A DNA stretch of 64,000 bases from Hanleya hanleyi (Eukaryota; Mollusca; Polyplacophora; Lepidopleurida; Hanleyidae), in contig JAVTVY010018777.1 of the NCBI GenBank assembly GCA_036873755.1, positions 1 through 64,000 on the forward strand. Direction: 5' to 3'. The first letter of the stretch is position 1. Each line of letters begins with the position of its first letter. This document shows positions 44,386 to 54,732 of this stretch, one piece after another. The notes under the pieces were generated by a model that worked only from the letters and a program-made list of their open reading frames with translations, had not been told where the DNA came from and did no database searches. A program made the translations under genes and the position numbers.

Positions 44386-45407
44386 ATGTACAGGGTTAGG
44401 CTATATATAGTGTTTGTGGAAATATATACAAATCATCGAGGACTAAGACTTTGTTTCGGAGCGTTCAGAACATCCCATAAGGAAAGCTTGCACGCCGAAG
44501 CAGGTGAAATTCCTTTAGAACTAAGAATTAAACTATCAATGCAATATGTCACAAAATTGCGTTCAAATCTCTCAAATCCTGCATATAACTGTGTTTTCAA
44601 ATCTCATTACGTTGATTTCTATTTAAAGAAACACTCCATTATCCCACCTCTTGGAGTTCGTATGAAACCACACATTGTAGCAGCTGGTATTAAACTCAAT
44701 CAAATTTGACCCAACAAGCTCTTGCTAACTCCACCATGGCAGTTAATCAAACTAGAAGTTGATATTACATTGACGAAATATAAAAGGCAGCACGAGCCAG
44801 CTCGTGTATACACAAGTATTTGGTCTAATAAGAGAGACATGCGGATCGCATCAGGCTTTTTATACAGATGGTTCTAAAAATGGCGAGAAAGTATCCTGTG
44901 CTACAACCTTTAGGTCCAAACGTAAAACCTATGGACTACCAGGTAAAAGTTCGATATTCACTGCAGAAGCAAAGGCTCTATTGACGGCTTTGGAAAGTCC
45001 ACTAAAAGGAAGATATATTACATATTCTCAGATTCGCTGTCAAGCCTTCAAGCGATTGAAAGTGGAAATTCAACTCATCCCACCATCTTGAATATTCTAC
45101 AATTATATGACTGTAAATTTGATCAACAGATTAGTGTTTCGTTGGGTGCCTCGTCACGTTTACATTAAAGGTAATACTGAAGCTGATAAAATGGCTAAGG
45201 CAGCCCTAGATGATGAGGTTGATCCTGTTCGAATCCCATACAGCGATTTCAGACCATCTATCTGTGCTTATGTGAGAAATTTGTTTCAATCTTTGTGGGA
45301 TGCTATGGATAATAACTCCACGAGTTCAAAAAAAAACTATAGGCTAATCTCATCTGAACAGCCAGAAACGTTTCGATCAAGCCGTGAAAAGGCGATGTGG
45401 TATCGGT
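44386..45407 (+). mobile_element. LINE: post-RT region and RNase H (longest piece)
   Basis: Reads NHRGLRLCFGAFRTSHKESL and HAEAGEIPLELRIKLSMQYV, the region after the RT of I-superfamily LINEs. After a stop come LTPPWQLIKLEVD and then RNase H: FYTDGSKNGEKVSCA (first Asp), SIFTAEAKALLTALE (Glu) and, after a break at about 45,010 that loses the middle, WVPRHVYIKGNTEADKMAKA with the last Asp. It ends VRNLFQSLWDAMDNN and CIAS-like knuckle codons are absent, because the Naiad end at 45,408 replaces them. RNase H removes template RNA during reverse transcription. Nonsense and frameshift lesions make it inactive. Confidence 0.85.
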
Positions 45408-45586
45408 CGGCATCATTGAAAACTGTTGACCGCTTCTCTCGTGCTGGAAACAAGCTTATGTTTATGCATACTATGATTGTCGTTTTGAATATGGTGCTAA
45501 TAATGTTATATGGAATATGGAAAACGTTTTTGGATTATGGACGCGGATGTTCTCTAATGGACGACGGCTGAATTATGAATGACGGA
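45408..45586 (+). mobile_element. Naiad-type PLE 3' end in LINE (block D copy 1)
   Basis: Starts GGCATCATTGAAAACTGTTG after the LINE codons for RSREKAMWYR and is cut short at GAATGACGGA, about 15 bp before the usual terminus. Confidence 0.8.
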
Positions 45587-45870
45587 AATGAAAATCCTTG
45601 AATTGTGACTATTTATGAAGGTTCTGGACAATTTTTCGACTTTTATTGTCCTCTCTCTACCCAAGTATCTGCCACATTTAATTACTGGAATTTCTTTCTA
45701 ACAAACTGAATTTATTCTTCGATCCAGTCGGATCTGTATGAAACATGATAGTTGAAATACATATTCATTTCATTCTATTAAAATCTGTACAAAATCTGAA
45801 TCTGTACAAAATCTGAAGTACTTGAATACCATAAAAATTCTAGCTAGTGGGGTGAGAAAATATTTATTAT
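45587..45870. other. No feature seen
   Basis: A/T-rich sequence with one short direct repeat (AATCTGTACAAAATCTG twice at about 45,780-45,815). Confidence 0.4.
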
Positions 45871-46273
45871 ATTGTCAAGAAACAGTTGATATCCCCTATT
45901 GATGGACTAGTCTCACAACAGTAGTATAGTCACGGCATATAGACGTAAGTTTTGCCGGGGGAGGTAACTCTTGATTCCGACAGGTGGCGCATTTCGTGAA
46001 GGTATATTGTCAACAAACAGTTGATATCCCCTATTGATGGACTAGTCTCACAACAGTAGTATAGTCACGGCATATAGACGTAAGTTTTGCCGGGGGAGGT
46101 AACTCTTGATTCCGACAGGTGGCGCATTTCGTGGAGGTATATTGTCAACAAACAGTTGATATCCCCTATTGATGGACTAGTCTCACAACAGTAGTATAGT
46201 CACGGCATATAGACGTAAGTTTTGCCGGGGGAGGTAACTCTTGATTCCGACAGGTGGCGCATTTCGTGGAGGT
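45871..46273. repeat. 135-bp tandem repeat, three copies
   Basis: Units start at ATTGTCAA at 45,871, 46,006 and 46,141, spaced exactly 135 bp and nearly identical (AAG/AAC and GAAGG/GGAGG differences). Each includes GACTAGTCTCACAACAG and GCCGGGGGAGGTAACTC. The low divergence indicates recent amplification. Confidence 0.95.
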
Positions 46274-46779
46274 CAAGTGCACTATAGTTCCGGTGTAGGT
46301 CAGGTGACATATGACCTTGGAGCGAGGACCTGACATGTGACCTTGGAGCGAGGACTTCTTCAACATCAGGGTTTCGGGTTTTCCATCGGTGTTTCCCACT
46401 GGGGAGTCAATTGCGTCATTCTTTTTCATCCGAGTATTTCCATTGTGATAGGGTTTCATTTACCCTGGGTGTTTGCCATAGGCAGCTTGAAGGGATTGTA
46501 AATTAACCTGGGAAGGATGGACAGTTCCATTTGCCGTCGATCGAGCCGTCGATAAAAGAACCAATGGATTTGCCCGAAAAAGAGCCCATCAGTGAGCACC
46601 CCCCCATTTCATTTTTTTTAAACCTCCCCCTACTACTGTGTTTTTACTGTGTTTTCATCCCCCCCTTTTCTCTATTATTCCCCGATTTTTTAAATTTATT
46701 TGTAAACCTTCCCCCCCCCCTCTATTACTGTGTTTTTTACTCTGTTTTACACTTTTCAACCTGACATGGTCTGACAAAA
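46274..46779. other. Short direct repeat and pyrimidine-rich sequence
   Basis: ACATATGACCTTGGAGCGAGGACC is repeated directly at 46,308 and 46,331 in slightly altered form. From 46,590 to 46,750 the plus strand has runs of C and T (CCCCCC, TTTTTTTT, C10) and two copies of a CCCC…TACTGTGTTTTTACT segment. No gene. Confidence 0.6.
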
Positions 46780-47167
46780 TTATTTTTTTACATAGGGTGA
46801 ATTTCTAGCTAGGAAAGGGCTGAGTTCTGGTATTTTTTTTTGTGCATAAGATAGAAAGTCACCACTTTCGGAAAACATGGTTGGCCAGTAACCGCGGCTA
46901 CTCTTCCATTGCCAGATAAATGTCATTGGGTATGATTGTCCCCGTTTAAGCTGAAGAGCCATGAGCTCATCGGTCTTGAAATTCTGGGCGATTTGTTGCA
47001 CCAGTCGTTGAAAATGTAGCTTCCGTATCAAAAAATCTGCGCCTGTATCTTTGAGGTTTTTTCATACCTCCGGTCACTGGGGCACTCTTCTTTTCGGCGG
47101 CCAGCTGCTTTCGGGGAGCTTTTCCTCCAATGCATTTACGTGAAGTCTGTTTAGTGCGCACCATCAT
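46780..47167 (-). pseudogene. Histone H3 pseudogene
   Basis: Minus strand from 47,164: [40 protein letters not shown], the H3 tail with its [20 protein letters not shown] signature nearly intact. About 16 residues (the PGTVALREIRRYQKSTE part) are missing. In the next frame [20 protein letters not shown] and MALQ follow, with LRFQSSAV deleted. The remainder to 46,780 is only faintly H3-like (LSYAQKKIPELSP…LARN). There is no intron. Histone H3 packs DNA in nucleosomes; this copy cannot, because of deletions and a frameshift. A retrocopy or a decayed member of a histone cluster are both possible. Confidence 0.8.
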
Positions 47168-48141
47168 GAAATCAGTGGGTACAGGACTAGGGAATGCTGT
47201 GTTTTTATCTAGCAAGCGCGGACGTCACCGAAAGCGGCTGTGGGTTGAACCCATTCTGTCATTCTTTGCGATAAATGGGCGAGCCGTTCTAAAAAAAATT
47301 ATTCTTCAACCTTGGGACGTAAGAATGAATCCCTTCAATTTCTAGAATCATTACCCATGGGGAAGTGTGAATTTTTTGTCAATTTGTTCGTTTCAAAGTT
47401 CCGTTTTTACTGGGGTCATGGTGTGAAAGGCACGGAAAATTTTAAATAAATCGCGAACCCTCTCTAAAAAAACTTAGACTTGGAACGTTAGTGTAGACCT
47501 CTACAAAATTCAGAAGGCTAACGGATGGGAAAGTATGAGTTTTCTCATTCCAAACCCTCTACTGTGAAAACAGCCATTGACGCCATAGCTACATGTATAC
47601 ATACATTGGGGCCCAACGCATACACAGCTGTTTTGATTTAAACAAACACGTCTATTTAGACGTACACTGTTACAATGTAGCACGTTTGATCGTTGCCATA
47701 TTGCTGAACGCGACGTTAAACATGGATTCTCTATCTCCCTCTGTAATGGATGCTACGTGGCCCGGGGACTGAGCGGCAAGCGGTCTTTAGTTTTGGACAC
47801 CGCCCTCCCCGCTAACTTTCTAGGCAGATAAAGCGTCAATACCAGTGTGACGGCAAAGTTGCAGATGTCCGCTTTTTCCGCCAGACTGGCAAGTACATCT
47901 GGTTTGATAATACAATGAGTATCTCCAAAATGGCAGCCAGTTCGTGGCCGCCAACATCCACTAGTAGCTTAAGTTCTCCAACTTTTACAACAGCCACGAT
48001 GCAGTCACGTGTCATAGATTGCTCCGCAGCCGACTCTGCACATATCGGAGGGGCAGCGTCCTCACTGCAACCATGACTAGAGGTTGAAACGATTCGAACG
48101 TATGTGAGATGGTATCTGCCAGATTCTGGATTCTAATATTT
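47168..48141. other. Unassigned, with one LINE tail
   Basis: A minimal LINE tail (CATATTGCTGAACGCGACGTTAAACATG and CT tract) is at about 47,695-47,742. Otherwise no gene is seen. 47,940-48,080 is less A/T-rich but without a supported frame. Confidence 0.45.
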
Positions 48142-48399
48142 TCATGCTGGACAGTCTATTTTCATACTTTCTTAAACAATTAAGAAAAAAATCATTCATT
48201 TTATTTTGCTATCATTGACATATTAAAAGGTAAAAAAGTTATTAAAATTCAATAAAGAAATGGCATTTGACAGGTTCTGACATGTTTATGAATTTTAATT
48301 AATTATTTTATTTCTAATATGTCAATTATTACAAAATAAAGAAGTGGGTTTTTTCTTAATTTTTTAAAGAAAATTATGAAAATAGACTGTCCAACATGA
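48142..48399. mobile_element. Hairpin MITE, 258 bp
   Basis: Terminal inverted repeats of about 45-50 bp: TCATGCTGGACAGTCTATTT at the left and the reverse complement of TCATGTTGGACAGTCTATTT at the right, then TTTCTTAA…AATTAAGAAAAAA on both arms. The interior is A/T-rich and also weakly symmetrical (CATATTAAA / AATATGTCA). No frame. Confidence 0.7.
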
Positions 48400-48463
48400 T
48401 CGGACTTTTAATTATAATTATATATATAATATATATATATATATAACCAAAATTTTAATTAAT

Positions 48464-49020
48464 TGTTTGCCATTTAATATGTCAATGATAACACAATAAA
48501 ACAAATATTTATTTTTTCTTAATTTTCCTTTACATGTATTTGTTGCATATTCCCCAATCAAAATATATAATTGTAAGCCCACTCCTTTCAACGATTGTTT
48601 GTATCGCCCATGATACTCGACATACTAAAATACCTTTTTGTATTGCCAGCTGGAAAAATTTCACAGCGCCAACAGCACAGCCATGTATGACGTCAAATAA
48701 AAAATATGGCCTTTGTGGCCCTTAGGAATGCGTTGATTACCTAAAATTAGATATGGTATCAAGAATTCATAAAAGTGAAAATTTTAGGTCTTATTCATCA
48801 TATGATTTTTCTTCACTTTCCAGTATTTCCTCTAAATTTAGTATTCCTTCAAAATGACCACCCTTGTGAATGATTTTATATTGGTTCATAACTTAATTCA
48901 TGTAAAATCAAGGATAATGAGCACATGTACTTGTATGAATGTACTTGTTGTGAAACAGCTAGTGTATAAAAAATAACATGCTCATGTTAACCACATGTTC
49001 AAATTGATGCTAAAACCTTC
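48464..49020. repeat. Dispersed ~0.5-kb repeat, copy 1
   Basis: From TTTGCCATTTAATATGTC to about TGATGCTAAAACCTTCAA. Related copies lie at about 58,066-58,610 and 60,627-61,265 (shared landmarks: CAAAATATATAATTGTAAGC, CGCCCATGATACTGGACAT, TTTAGTATTCCTTCA). No coding frame persists across copies. The (AT)n tract at 48,418-48,446 lies just before it. Confidence 0.75.
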
Positions 49021-49227
49021 AATTACTCCTGATGAAAGGACCTAAATATAGAGAGCCGAGAAGAATAAATCTGAAAGCTGACCAGAAGATAGTCCTGTCT
49101 GCATTGGAACATTAAGTTATTGATTGGTCGAAGTTGAACCTACAGTACTCGCTGATTGGCTGGACCTCACCAAAAGCAAGGTGGTTGAAACAATCCGCCA
49201 TATTGACAGAAGTACTCTTCCCTAAGC

Positions 49228-50237
49228 AAAACAATTACTGAGAAACCTCAATTCGCATGAAGTTGTTGCAAATCTCCAGAGTAGATTCGTCCTTGTCCCA
49301 GCAGACAAATCTCCGAATAATATAATATTCATATGTAAATATTACTATTACCAGGTGCTGGTTAAAGAATTGAGTGTAGACCTATCATCATCAAATACGT
49401 CTACTTACTCCCAAACTTCAGTTACTCTGGAATATTTATTTAACTATCACAAAACGTTTCTCAGGGAAAGAGGTATTTGTCTTCCAACCAATCATAACAA
49501 CATACCAAAAGTATACTGGACTCCCAAAATGCATAAACCACCATACAAAGCTAGATTCATAGCTGGTTCTAGAAGCTGCACCACCAAGCTTCTGTCAACC
49601 CTACTGACGAGGGCCCTTCAGGATGTTGAAGCATTTCGGGAAAGGTATTGCGCCACTATTTCTAAAAACTCCGGCGTTGAATGTATGTGGATATTAAAAA
49701 ACTCAAAATGTCTTACGGAGGAACTTGATGCTAAAGGTCACATACCGTACAGACATGTACCCACATGGGATTTCTCGACTCTCTATACTGCAATCCCTCA
49801 TCAGGACCTTATTCACCGTCTAAGTTCATTAATAGTATCTGTGTTCAAGAAAACTGATCGTAGATGTATTAATGTCGGAAGCCATAAAGCATTCTTTAGG
49901 TCTACTACATACAAGAGATATCATTCATGGGATGTTTCTCTGTTTATAGAGTTGCTTAAATTTCTCGTTAAAAATATCTATGTGAAATTTGGCAACACAA
50001 TATATGAAGAGCATATAGGTATTCCAATGGGTACTAATTGCGCACCCCTGTTGGCTGACCTGCATCTGTTATCTTATGAATATGACTATATGCAGGCGCT
50101 TTCAAAAACCGATCCATTCAAATCCCGTTCCTTCTCATTCACCAAACGCTATATAGACGATCTTCTCGCTGTGGATAATCGCTATATAAATGACGCAGTG
50201 AAGGATATATATCCACCTTCACTGGATTTGAAGGAAA
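49228..50237 (+). CDS. Naiad-type Penelope-like reverse transcriptase (partial, open)
   Basis: The frame is open from about 49,228 (LLRNLNSHEVVANL, RFVLVPADKSPNNIIFICKY) to 50,237 without an ATG at the left, so the ORF start lies outside or is lost. Conserved parts: VYWTPKMHKPPYKARFIAGS, motif A TWDFSTLYTAIPHQDL (Asp about residue 139 counted from 49,355), motif B IGIPMGTNCAPLLADLHLLS, motif C RYIDDLLAVDNRYIN with DD at residues 268-269. The wording IPMGTNCAPLLADL and RYIDDLL is that of the Naiad group of Penelope-like elements, in which a GIY-YIG domain lies N-terminal to the RT; no such domain is visible here. After YPPSLDLKET the frame runs into unrelated sequence at 50,238. Confidence 0.85.
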
Positions 50238-50764
50238 CTTTGGGGTCCGTGCGTCCGTCCGACTTTGTTTCCGGACAATAACTTCTGAAAAACTGAACGT
50301 CTTTATTTTCAAATTTGGTTTGTGGGTACTCCACATCAAGATCTCCCTTGGGATTGTTTATCACAACGATCCGCCTATAGTTGGCTTCACCCCTGGGGAA
50401 AAGTTGAAATTTCGTTTCCGGACAATAACTTTCGAAAAGCTGAAGGATTATTTTCAACTTTAGTGTATGGACACCTCGCCTCAAAATCTTGAAGCAAAAT
50501 AATATTTCGATATAATATCACGCTAGATTAGGTGACTGAAACATTAGATTTATTTTGGTTCCAGGTGTCATATTTTAGATATATAAAAAATGCATGCTAA
50601 GAAGCATACATTTGTCATCCGAAGCTGTTTTTCGCCGCTTTTAACTGTAAGAATTTAGATTTAAAATGTATTTTGTCTGTACGAATGTCATATATTTGTG
50701 CAGAATTGAAGAAATTAAATGTTGACTGCACCAACGTTACACCTAAGGAAGTGTTTGTATATTA
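50238..50764. repeat. Short repeat pair and unassigned sequence
   Basis: TTTGTTTCCGGACAATAACTT occurs at 50,262 and (one mismatch) about 50,411, each followed by CTGAA-A-CTGAA-G; the stretch between them is about 150 bp. This looks like a dimeric short interspersed repeat. From 50,500 to 50,764 nothing is recognised. Confidence 0.45.
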
Positions 50765-51831
50765 ATTACAAGCGTCTAGTCCGTCATTCATAATCCAGCC
50801 GTCGTCCATTAGAGAATATCCGCGTCCATAATCCAAAGACCTATTCCATTTTCCATATAACAGTATTAGCACCAAATTCAAAAAGACAATCACAGTATAC
50901 AAAAACATAGGCTTGTTTCCTGCAAGAGAGAAGCGGTCAACAGTTTTCAATGATGCCGGCAAGACATCATGATGTTCCAAAAATATCAAATCCGTATCGT
51001 TGATCAGTATTCTTAATCCATAATATTCGTTTTAGAGTCGTTATCCAAAAAAGATGTATCTCAGTCACGCTTTGATTGTGCCTGTTCATATGAGCACCAT
51101 GAGGATATTGAAGTACATGTGTTCATACGGCCCCTAGCCCCGGGTTAAGCGGAATTAGACACAAGTTAAGAAACGTAGCGCCATATATCTTGCACGCTAC
51201 GTTCGTACTTTGCTATCAGCATGCGATATGTATCGCCAAATTTGAGAAACTTTGAGTGGAGGCGCTTGGTGGAATAGCCCTGTTTTATAAGTTTCTGCAA
51301 CAATGTTTTGTGACGTTGATTAAAATCATCACATTTAACACAGGATCTAGCAAATGCTACTAAGCGAGATATGTATACGCCATATGCAGGTCCCACTGGA
51401 ATATTACTATCCAGATAGGGATAGTTTACGATGTCGAAATTGTAATCATCTCTTTTGTCATAAAGTCGACGAGAGAGAATGCCCGCTTCATTTTTGTAGA
51501 GATAGAGATCTAAATAAGATGTGCCTGTAGGTACCTGAGATACAACACATATCACGAATCGTTAGATTCTTGGTATGTGCTTTAGAATAGGTTAACCAGA
51601 GGGCTATTCTGTGAAGTCATGTGACGCAGTCAGTATGTCGGCACCTCTTCCCACTCCCTTATATGTGTTGTAATCTGTAGTTTCCTTCAAATCCAGTGAA
51701 GGTGGATATATATCCTTCACTGCTTCATTTATATAGCGATTATCCACAGCGAGAAGATCGTCTATATAGCGTTTGGTGAATGAGAAGGAACGGGCTTTGA
51801 ATGGATCGGTTTTTGAAAGCGCCTGCATATA
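50765..51831 (-). mobile_element. Naiad-type PLE, 3' half (1.07 kb)
   Basis: From 51,831 on the minus strand: MQALSKTDPFKARSFSF, TKRYIDDLLAVDNRYIN (motif C intact), IYPPSLDLKETTDYN; then about 100 bp of extra sequence with stops; then after CTCAG, GTSYLDLYLYKNEAGILSRR, LYDKRDDYNFDIVNYPYLDS, GPAYGVYISRLVAFARSCVK, LHSKFLKFGDTYRMLIAKYE and YVS-stop at 51,166. The 3' untranslated part runs to the common terminus at 50,765. The C-terminal part after RT motif C is what links the short Naiad ends elsewhere to this family. 5' truncated; not active. Confidence 0.85.
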
Positions 51832-53020
51832 GGCGCTACACCTTTAGAAGTGGTTTACATCTGATTGACAAGCTGAACGACGAAAAAATCCATAGCTAAC
51901 GTCAAATAATGTGGGTGTGAAAATACATGATTTGAGAGATTAATTTGATCAGTCGGTTTATTACGCCTCTCGCAAAAATCATAATCTTTGCTTTCCGACT
52001 AGAATCTTGAAAAATAAATGAATGAGGCAAGGCTCAGGAGTATCTCCTTGTTCAAATTACTAGGCGGAAGAATTCCGTTTCTGCCAATGCTTCTACTCTT
52101 TTGGTGATATCTGACATATAATCAGCTAAAAGTGCTTGAGAGCTTTGATTATAATAAGCATAAGGAACGGTAAGGTAATTTGAGGAATATTTGCCATAAT
52201 AATACAACCAATATCTTTTAATGTTGAAGCATAATCAGGAACTAAATTATACTCATCAGAAATTTACGCTGGCAAACCACACGTCTGGTGACGCATCGGT
52301 GCACAGAGCCGGTGTGATGGATAAGAATGTCCTGGTGATTAGTGTCCCTGTTCATATCCCTTTTTATTTCAAAGCTAGGGCAATTTTCGCGCATTGGGGA
52401 CAAATGTCCGTCCTTCTGTGTTAGTAGATAGGAGCCGGACACTCTTAGCTACCAGACATACTTTTCTTCTACACCGGGTTGATTGACTGCTATCACTGGA
52501 GGACTTCTCGTTTCTACCGATTTATACGGAAAAGTTCGATCCCATCTCAATGGGGGATCCGGGGGAAGGAAGCGTCGGTTCCCAATGAACAACGTTGTTT
52601 TGGAGATTGAGCTTCAAATACCTGAAGTGACAAAGGGGTTTGATGGAAATCAAATGCAATTTGTTGAAAGTGGCATGGCTAAGAAGCGTGATCAAGAATT
52701 ATGAATAAATCAGTTTGCATTATATGCCACACACCAGAGCACCAAATTAAAATAAAATCATTAGGACTTTTTCCATGGCTCGAATTTAAAAATAACTAAA
52801 ACTGCATTCTCACACAAATCAAGTCACAGTTGTAAGTTTGGGCATCCATTTATATGATATTCATGATTTGGGCTCTCTTCTCTACACATTACTGTCACCT
52901 GAACAAGCAGCCAGTCCAAAAGCCGAAATTCTCTTTAAAACAAGGGTGGGAGAAATCAATAACGCAATTATTTCGAATATGTATACTGTGGCGCTGATTT
53001 AAAATGAACACCAGTACTTA
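51832..53020. other. No assigned gene; one open frame
   Basis: 52,483-52,704 (+) is open for 73 codons (MTAITGGLLVSTDLYGKVRS … NNVVLEIELQIPEVTKGF … SGMAKKRDQEL). The codon pattern looks protein-like but no family is recognised and there is no support from a second copy. The rest of the interval shows nothing. Confidence 0.3.
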
Positions 53021-53021
53021 C

Positions 53022-53099
53022 TCCAAAGTTAGGATATATGTCAGATTCAGTCGGCTGACAGGAGTCCTCCACTACACCAGCTACTGGTGGAACCACAAC
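53022..53099 (-). CDS. Candidate 78-bp internal exon
   Basis: Minus strand: a TTTTTTAACAG acceptor, then codons for VVVPPVAGVVEDSCQPTESD and IYPNFG (26 codons, no stop), then a GTAAGTACT donor. Both splice sites are near consensus. It lies 3' of the Pro-rich exon at 53,402-53,667 on the same strand, and VVVPP would continue that protein's Pro/Val-rich style. No homology is recognised. Confidence 0.45.
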
Positions 53100-53401
53100 C
53101 TGTTAAAAAGTACACTGTTACATTAAAGCTAACACAAAGAAGAGAAACAACAAATATTCCATAGCTGCTTAAAGACCAATTCTTACCATTCGGCAAACTT
53201 AAATTAATAACATGTAATTACATAACAGTTACAGAGGAAAACAAATCAAGAGGTTACCTCTTTCCATTAAACTTATGAGTGCAAATAAAAGAATAATCAT
53301 CACAAAGAGCAAATAAAAGAATAATCATCACAAAGAGATATTGGTGTCTACATCGACAGATCGACATAGGTTTTATATTAGTACACAATCTTTTATGTTC
53401 A

Positions 53402-53715
53402 CCTACCTCTAGTGATGGTGATTATGGCAGTGAAGCTACCTCTGGTGGTGGTGACGATGGAGCTACCTCTGGTGGTGGTGACGGTGTAGCTATCTCTGGT
53501 GGTGGTGATTGCGGCGGTGAAGCTACCTCTGGTGGTGGCGGCGGAGGCGGTGAATCTACCTCTGGTGGTGGCGATTGCGGTGGTGGAGCTACCTCTGGTG
53601 GTGGTGACGGTTGAGATACCTCTGGTGATGATTGCGGTGGTGGAGCTACCTCTGGTGGGGACATCACAAACCATTTTAGGCCATTCAGAAGTAGAAGTTT
53701 GTGTACATGTTCACA
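53402..53715 (-). CDS. Exon with Pro-rich minisatellite, copy 2 (open)
   Basis: Minus strand: LCEHVHKLLL, NGLKWFVMSPPEVAPPPQSS, then PEVSQPSPPPEVAPPPQSPP and further PPPEVA/PPPEVD units to about 53,405, ending at a GTAGGTGAA donor. Unlike copy 1 it has no internal stop, but the start (MTAKIRLFSLCD in copy 1) is cut off at 53,719 where LINE sequence follows. The minisatellite unit count differs between the copies. The protein would be a low-complexity Pro/Glu/Val/Ala chain of unknown role. Confidence 0.45.
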
Positions 53716-53719
53716 TAAG

Positions 53720-53875
53720 TTGATTTCTATTTAAAGAAACCCTCCATTATTCCACCTCCTGGAATTCGTATGACACCACACATTGTAGCAGCTGGTATTA
53801 AACTCAATCAAATGTTACCCAACAAGCTCTTGCTAACTCCACCATGGCAGTTAATCAAACTAGAAGTTGATATGT
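53720..53875 (+). mobile_element. LINE post-RT fragment (left of PLE copy 2)
   Basis: Same as 44,610-44,770 (VDFYLKKPSIIPPPGIRMTP and LLLTPPWQLIKLEVD). It is interrupted by the PLE after GAAGTTGAT. Confidence 0.8.
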
Positions 53876-53904
53876 GAAAAAGTCTCAGATTGGGGCTTCT
53901 ATCG

Positions 53905-53975
53905 GAGTAACCACTTGGACAGCCTGACCGGTTTCGGAACTATTGTTCCTTCATCAGAGGCAGTGATTGATATAT
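53905..53975 (-). ncRNA. Hammerhead ribozyme, PLE copy 2
   Basis: Minus strand: CTGATGA (53,951-53,957), stem II AGGAAC/GTTCC, GAAA (53,932-53,935), CCGG then TC (53,926-53,927), AGGC pairing with GCCT. All catalytic-core positions and the helix I closing pair are intact. Confidence 0.88.
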
Positions 53976-54732
53976 GTGGAAAAGGTTCCCACCATTTATA
54001 GGTAGTGATCCGGCTGGAGGGAAGAGACGCCATTTGATTGGATGGCTGGTGGACCTCGAGAAGCAAAAATGTTTTTGCCGGATTAGGGTGCCGGATCGTA
54101 AATGTCGATCTGGTGGGTTGATCCGGGTGTATTTGGGGTAGCCTGTAGGAGCCGAATCGAAGTGCCGGATCGGAGTGTCGATCCGGGATTGTGATCCGGG
54201 TGAGGGGGATTGTGATGTGTGCTCCGTGACGGGACTTCAAAGCTTGAAGTCTGATCCGGGACTTTGATCCGTTTGCGTGGCAGTGTGCCTGGGAGGACCG
54301 CAGAGTGGTATGGATCCGGGTATGTGATCCGGAAAAGGCGTGATGAAGTTTCTACGACAAAGAAAGGCAGCTTCTCAACTGTCTTAATGACGATACAGGT
54401 GGGCGTGTTTGTCCCAATATGGTCAAGATAGTGTATATGTACATTGACATAGGGAGCGCGAATGGACTGTTGTTTGCTGCGGGGGACAGAGAGGTGGGTT
54501 ATGTGTTCTGTTGGAACTAGTAGCGGGGAGAGTTTCGTTTTGTGAGGATACTGCAAGTTAGCAGTATCAGGAGCACTGTTGTTCGGGGAGATCTGGAAAA
54601 GCCGAGATTGCGTAGGAGTGTTAGCGCGGTGGTAATGACAAACAGAACAATTCTGCCGGGGTGGCAGTAAGGGAAAGGCAATCAACATGGAATTGATATG
54701 GAAGATGTATTAACTTACAGAGTTGATATAGG

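Larger units (their letters stand above)
43786..45590. repeat. Segmental duplication block D, copy 1
   Basis: Matches 53,261-57,279 in pieces: 43,786-44,187 with 53,261-53,719, 44,610-44,770 with 53,720-53,875, and 45,090-45,590 with 56,776-57,279. Copy 2 lacks the parts in between and carries a PLE at 53,876-56,775. Confidence 0.85.

Noticed and set aside
49020..49060. CTGATGA near 49,028 as another hammerhead ribozyme
   Set aside because: No stem II hairpin followed by GAAA and no pairing helix I are present around it.
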